Shown here: in pieces, positions 60,171-64,000 of the stretch
Numbering within the stretch: the stretch's first letter is position 1
Layout: the number at the start of each line of letters is the position of its first letter
Source: Rosellinia necatrix
Taxonomy: Eukaryota; Ascomycota; Sordariomycetes; Xylariales; Xylariaceae
NCBI GenBank assembly: GCA_021209875.1
Contig: JAGYVD010000010.1
Coordinates: 558,001 to 622,000 of the forward strand
DNA: 64,000 nucleotides
Direction of reading: 5' to 3'
Notes under the pieces: model-generated
The model's input: only the letters and a program-made list of their open reading frames with translations
What the model was told of the DNA's origin: nothing
Database searches by the model: none
Program-made: the position numbers and the translations under genes

Positions 60171-60716
60171 ATCGGATGGATAGGGTGCTGGGTATTGGGT
60201 AAATAATGCTATAGACAGGGCCACCGGAAACCCCCTCGCCGCCAAACCCAGTTCCGGCGCCCTGCTTAAGAATGGACGAGAAAGTATCCTTTCTGGAAAG
60301 CTAGTTGTGGCACCTCATCTGTTACTTGCACATGTGGTGAGTGGCTCAGAGTTTGTAGCCTGATAAGCCACACGCGATATGACCATCGAGTGACTCCGGA
60401 CTGACATATTCTTGCGGTGGTAAATGCAAATGGGGGATAAGGAAGCTCTGCAGTAAAGCAGCCAGCTTGGTTCAGTGCTCGTCGTCGCAATCTCCCGCAG
60501 CTGAGGACCGGACAAGATACCGCGCAACGAGATGAGACGCAAGGGGCAATGTCAAGGATATTTCCTGCTGCACGTACCTGGGTAGATAGAAACCGAACGA
60601 ACGATTCCAGTTGCAAGATCGGGGAAAGGGAGGACTGGCCGTTGAGAAGCTTTGACGCGTAACCTGTATGAGGATGTGCTGTGGAAGGAGGTAGGTTGAG
60701 AAGGTGAGTTGAACGG

Positions 60717-60766
60717 GATGGGTGGGATGAATGGGATGGATGGGATGGATGGGACGGATGGGTGGT
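60717..60766. repeat. GATGG-type minisatellite
   Basis: Tandem GGGATGGAT-like units of 5 and 10 bp with scattered changes. Confidence 0.8.
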
Positions 60767-61572
60767 AGTTATTGAGGATGGCGGGAAAATATGAGGGAAT
60801 TCTCGACGAGACGAATTTCCAAATATCTTTGGTTATCCCTACTGACTGTCTGTCTTGTCTGTCCGTCAAGGCAGGCTTGGTGCTCGATAGGTAGGATTCG
60901 AATGTTTGGAGGGGACCGAAGAAAAGTGCCTCAGTGTAGGTACCTATTGCCTCTCGCCCAACCACATCCCACCAAATCCAGACGAAACCTTGGACCCCTC
61001 CAAGATAAGATCTCCTTCGGACCCCTCAACAACTCTCGCCGACCAATAGAATAGAGGCGTGTGGTGCTGGTAGCCCCGCCATTGGCCTGCCCACTCTCGA
61101 CTGCCAGTGTATCGCGTAGAGTACTGGAAACCTACCAGGACCTGGTACCTAACGGAGTGGGGTAATTTAGGTGTATTAGGTACCCCGGTACTTGTACCCA
61201 GGTATGTATTCGGCTCTGTCCTGATGAAACCTCGGTAGACCGATACAACCGATACACTCGAATATCGCCAAACGGGGACCCAGCCTTTTGAGTTTTAGCG
61301 CCAAGAGGGGGGAGATGCGGGTGCATGTGCGGCGACAAGGAACATGATCCGGCCTTCACCTTACCTACCTTAGTCCACCCGTCCCATTCCAGCTTTCCCT
61401 CTTTCCCATACCGTCTCCACCTCAACCCTCGAAACCCACCGCTTTTCGACTGCACGGTCAGAAAGGTACTCGCCATTCTCTCTGCACGCGCGCGGTATAT
61501 CGATACCTCAGTCAGCCAAATTCCACGGTATACACGAGGAACCGACCCAATCACCTCCAAGCTCCAGTCAAG

Positions 61573-62218
61573 ATGGTTGTAAGTGCTTCCTACCTGCACC
61601 GGCCCCCGAACAAGCCTCGCATTCGCGGCACTCGTTGGCTTCTGTGGCCTCGTCGCCGGCTATCCATGCACGGCACAACGAACAAGGAACCCTCGGCTCC
61701 TCCTTTCCATACTCTGCCTGGTGGAGCATGCTGAATTCTGAACATTCTCATTCATCAGTTCCTCAACTTACTGACATTTGGCCTCTGGGGAAAGCTCGGA
61801 CGCCTAAGCCACTACGCCTTTGACGCTGTTCTTAGTACGTTGTCGCTCGAAACTCGACATCTTGCCTGGTAGTCTTGCCATCGACTGACAGGTTTCTCTC
61901 CCCGTAGTCTCGACCATTCTCGCTGGCATGCGACGCTCGACTGGCCTCACGTGAGTCTCCCGCGACCTCCACACCCCGTTGGTATTTCAGACCGATATAT
62001 GGGGGAGAATGAGCGAGCCAATAGGGTGCCTTGATCAGAGAAGACGGTAACTGACGGTAGCCAATGATGGGCCATTCAGTGTCAAGAGTGAGCGTATAAC
62101 GGGCGAGAACGGAGAGATGAACAAATGGGTCACCAAATATCTCGGCGTCGGCGAGTGGGTGTTAGACCAGTCGGTCGCATTTGCTGGAACCAGCAAGTAT
62201 TTCGAGCGCAACCGATAG
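61573..62218 (+). CDS. Small conserved DUF1748 protein
   Basis: Fungal family DUF1748 (yeast member Mco6), a small protein linked to mitochondria; its biochemical role is not known. Four exons: 61573-61578 (only ATG-GTT), then 61795-61834, 61908-61950 and 62080-62218, giving 75 residues that begin MVLGRLSHYAFDAVL. Core motifs are DAVLISTILAGMRRSTGLT (built across two splices) and, in the last exon, NKWVTKYLGVGEWVLDQSV...AGTSKYFER. An alternative acceptor at 61758 would add 12 hydrophobic residues in frame (FLNLLTFGLWGK). The shorter form matches the usual family start. The 216-nt first intron directly after the second codon is unusual but typical for this gene in filamentous fungi as far as I recall. 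Confidence 0.88.
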
Positions 62219-64000
62219 CCTCCTCCACGTTTTCTCTCCATGGGACTTCATCGTATTGACCGACTGGGATTTCTTTCCTTGGATTGCATCGGTCTAAGAA
62301 ACAGATGAATGGACCGACACGAAGATCATGACCGATAATGAGCGCCTCCGAACACCTCTCACAACTCTCACAACTCTCTCCCTCCCTCTCTCCGTATGAT
62401 TGGGCTTCCACTCGAACTCTTTTAGGATATCTATTTAGATAACCAAGTCAGAGGAGCCAGTTCCCGCTAGCCATGATGGACCGGATCCCATGCGGTGTAT
62501 CATGCTGGAGATACCTTTGTGAAGGATTTTTATGTAAAGTAGGGCGGACGATACGAGAATGAGTTACCTCAAACCGCATCCGTTCCGTTCACGCTCTCCG
62601 CATCTTATGTTTGCATGCCTAGGAGTTTTTGCTTTGCTCTGCCTTGCTCTGCTCTGCCTTCACAGGACGAGGAATATGTTCTTGACCTCTCGGGGGCCTG
62701 GTAGTGGCGTATTTTGGATTCTTGCTAGATAGAATACACCACTTATTCGCTTTGAAAGCTCGCACGTAGATGTATATGTGTGTACACAGGATTCGATTCT
62801 CAAGTAAGGATCACGCGAAATAAATGAAGGATAAGGAAGGCAACAAGTATGGTTTCATAACATTCCATGAGGTTTGTATGGCCTAAGAGATATGGATGTG
62901 TTTGTGCTTGTCGGACACAGCTCAGAGCGCCCATCTGGCATACCTACGGAGAACCACGAGCCTAGATATGGACCATGTGTAGTTTCCGCATTTCGCCGAA
63001 TAGCCGAGCTTTGCCGACGCTAAGCTCCCACTTGTCTCGCGGTCCTCCTTTTGCCCGTGTAATTTGGTTGTGTGACCAGGTAACACGATTGCTTCCAATA
63101 ACTCAACCCCTTTTTGACTGCGTGGGTAGGCGGCGTAATAGATGTGGACTACATAGTAGGTAGGCAGCAGCGGTAGGTGCCTTAGTAAAGTATTAACATT
63201 TACGCATCTCCCGGGGTCGAAGACCAGCACCGAACACCACAAAACACAGGACATGTAATTCCACGCAAATAGAGATCAACGCGAGCGATGAGGTGGGCAT
63301 GCTCAGCGCAGCCAGTGATCGGGACAAAGGCCAAGCACAGCACAGGGGGATGGACGGTTTCGCATACGCGCTTAGCGAGAAGAATCATGGGAAATAAATC
63401 GGTACCTAGAGCATAGGCTACATCGTCGCGCGTAAGCATGGTACGCGCTGTGGGCTTTTTGTCTTGTTGATAAATACGTTACACATGTGATTGTTGGGTG
63501 AGATGCTGAGATAAGCCAGAGAGGACGATGATGAATTGAGCGAGCAGTGTGGTGTCGTCATACATGAGCCTTTTAAAATGCCACACCAGAATAAAGGCGA
63601 TGCATCGCGTACGAAGTAGCGAGATGACCGAGAGATGACTGAGGGGTACGTGCTACCGCTGTGTAGAGTGATAACACCACTTCAATTCGCGGTTGGGATA
63701 AATAGGTAGGATTCTAATAAAAACCACGTTGGCGGAAATAATTCATTTGCAATAACTCCCAAAACTGCAAAATCGTGAATACATCTTCGTCTGTCTGCAA
63801 AGGATATCAAGCCCTCAGACGCCAGGCACCGACCTCGGACCAACTGTTTCCTAATCCCAACCCTAATCCCACAGCCAAAGCAGTGCCACCCAATTAGACG
63901 GATGTCTAAACATACATACCTACATATATTGACACAAGAAAGGAGACCACGAGCTCCATCACGGAGTCCCCTGTAGATGGCCAATAAGCTCAATCGAGAC
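62219..64000. other. Right-hand region without a supported gene
   Basis: About 1.8 kb. A 79-codon ATG-started frame on the minus strand (63439-63200) and a 103-codon frame at the edge (63993-63682) show no family similarity. No RNA gene is seen. A gene continuing past the right edge cannot be excluded. Confidence 0.4.

Larger units (their letters stand above)
59925..61572. other. Divergent promoter region, pyruvate kinase and DUF1748 genes
   Basis: Holds a GTGA/GTGG tetranucleotide repeat (60121-60170) about 200 bp upstream of pyruvate kinase and a GATGG-type repeat (about 60717-60766). CCAAT-like words and C/T-rich blocks are present. No coding exon or RNA gene is supported. Confidence 0.5.

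Noticed and set aside
63856..63875. Telomere-like CCCTAA word
   Set aside because: Only one full unit is present, with degenerate flanks; not a telomeric array.
63200..63993. Two minus-strand frames near the right edge
   Set aside because: No recognisable domain; too short to support without homology or RNA data.
1..64000. tRNA, 5S rRNA, CRISPR and transposon search by eye
   Set aside because: No cloverleaf with A/B boxes, no regularly spaced direct repeats with spacers, and no transposase or reverse-transcriptase motifs were seen; a tRNA scan and a repeat search would be decisive.

Overview
The window looks like nuclear DNA of a filamentous ascomycete (Pezizomycotina, most likely a Sordariomycete). 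The evidence is genes with several short introns (about 50-140 nt, mostly GTRNGT donors and YAG acceptors), fungal housekeeping genes (COX10, MSH6, pyruvate kinase, a DUF1748 protein), a Zn2Cys6 regulator, and plant-cell-wall enzymes of the AA9 and CE15 families. I see no rRNA, no convincing tRNA, no CRISPR array and no recognisable transposon. Exon boundaries were worked out by hand from splice signals, reading frame and family sequence; none was checked against RNA or a database.

Layout. 0-12.2 kb: a Myb/SANT-type DNA-binding protein (+) with very low-complexity tails behind a long pyrimidine-rich leader, then COX10 (-) and a five-exon MSH6 (-). 14.0-15.5 kb: an unrecognised two-exon orphan. 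15.5-22.3 kb: a gene desert with small tandem repeats. 22.3-35.4 kb: an accessory block that could act on lignocellulose: a secreted short tyrosinase/catechol oxidase with an unusual repeat-bearing N-terminal region, an NmrA-like NAD(P) reductase, a CE15 glucuronoyl esterase, a complete five-exon AA9 polysaccharide monooxygenase, and a 1.5-kilo-residue full ABC (MDR/Ste6-like) transporter.

36.4-37.1 kb: a small conserved PBDC1-family gene containing a 25-nt micro-exon. 40.6-50.2 kb: a second accessory block: an MFS transporter whose N-terminus is frame-shifted at a TC microsatellite, an aldo-keto reductase with a ruined active site, a six-exon Zn2Cys6 transcription factor, and a second, intact MFS transporter converging on it. 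This looks like a decaying or rearranged metabolite/efflux locus. 53.4-54.3 kb: an isolated intronless LCMT/TcmP-type methyltransferase. 55.3-56.9 kb: an F-box/ankyrin protein whose frame stays open for 75 codons past its stop. 57.9-59.9 kb: pyruvate kinase (-, five exons). 61.6-62.2 kb: the small four-exon DUF1748 gene.

The most interesting points are the duplicated 20-residue motif and 21-bp repeat linker in the tyrosinase, the in-frame stopless intron of the Myb gene that would insert a basic motif if retained, the microsatellite frameshift in the MFS gene, the degenerate aldo-keto reductase, the post-stop open frame of the F-box gene, and hairpin-forming TACC/GGTA repeats scattered through the intergenic DNA. 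I did not find a clearly new multi-gene system.
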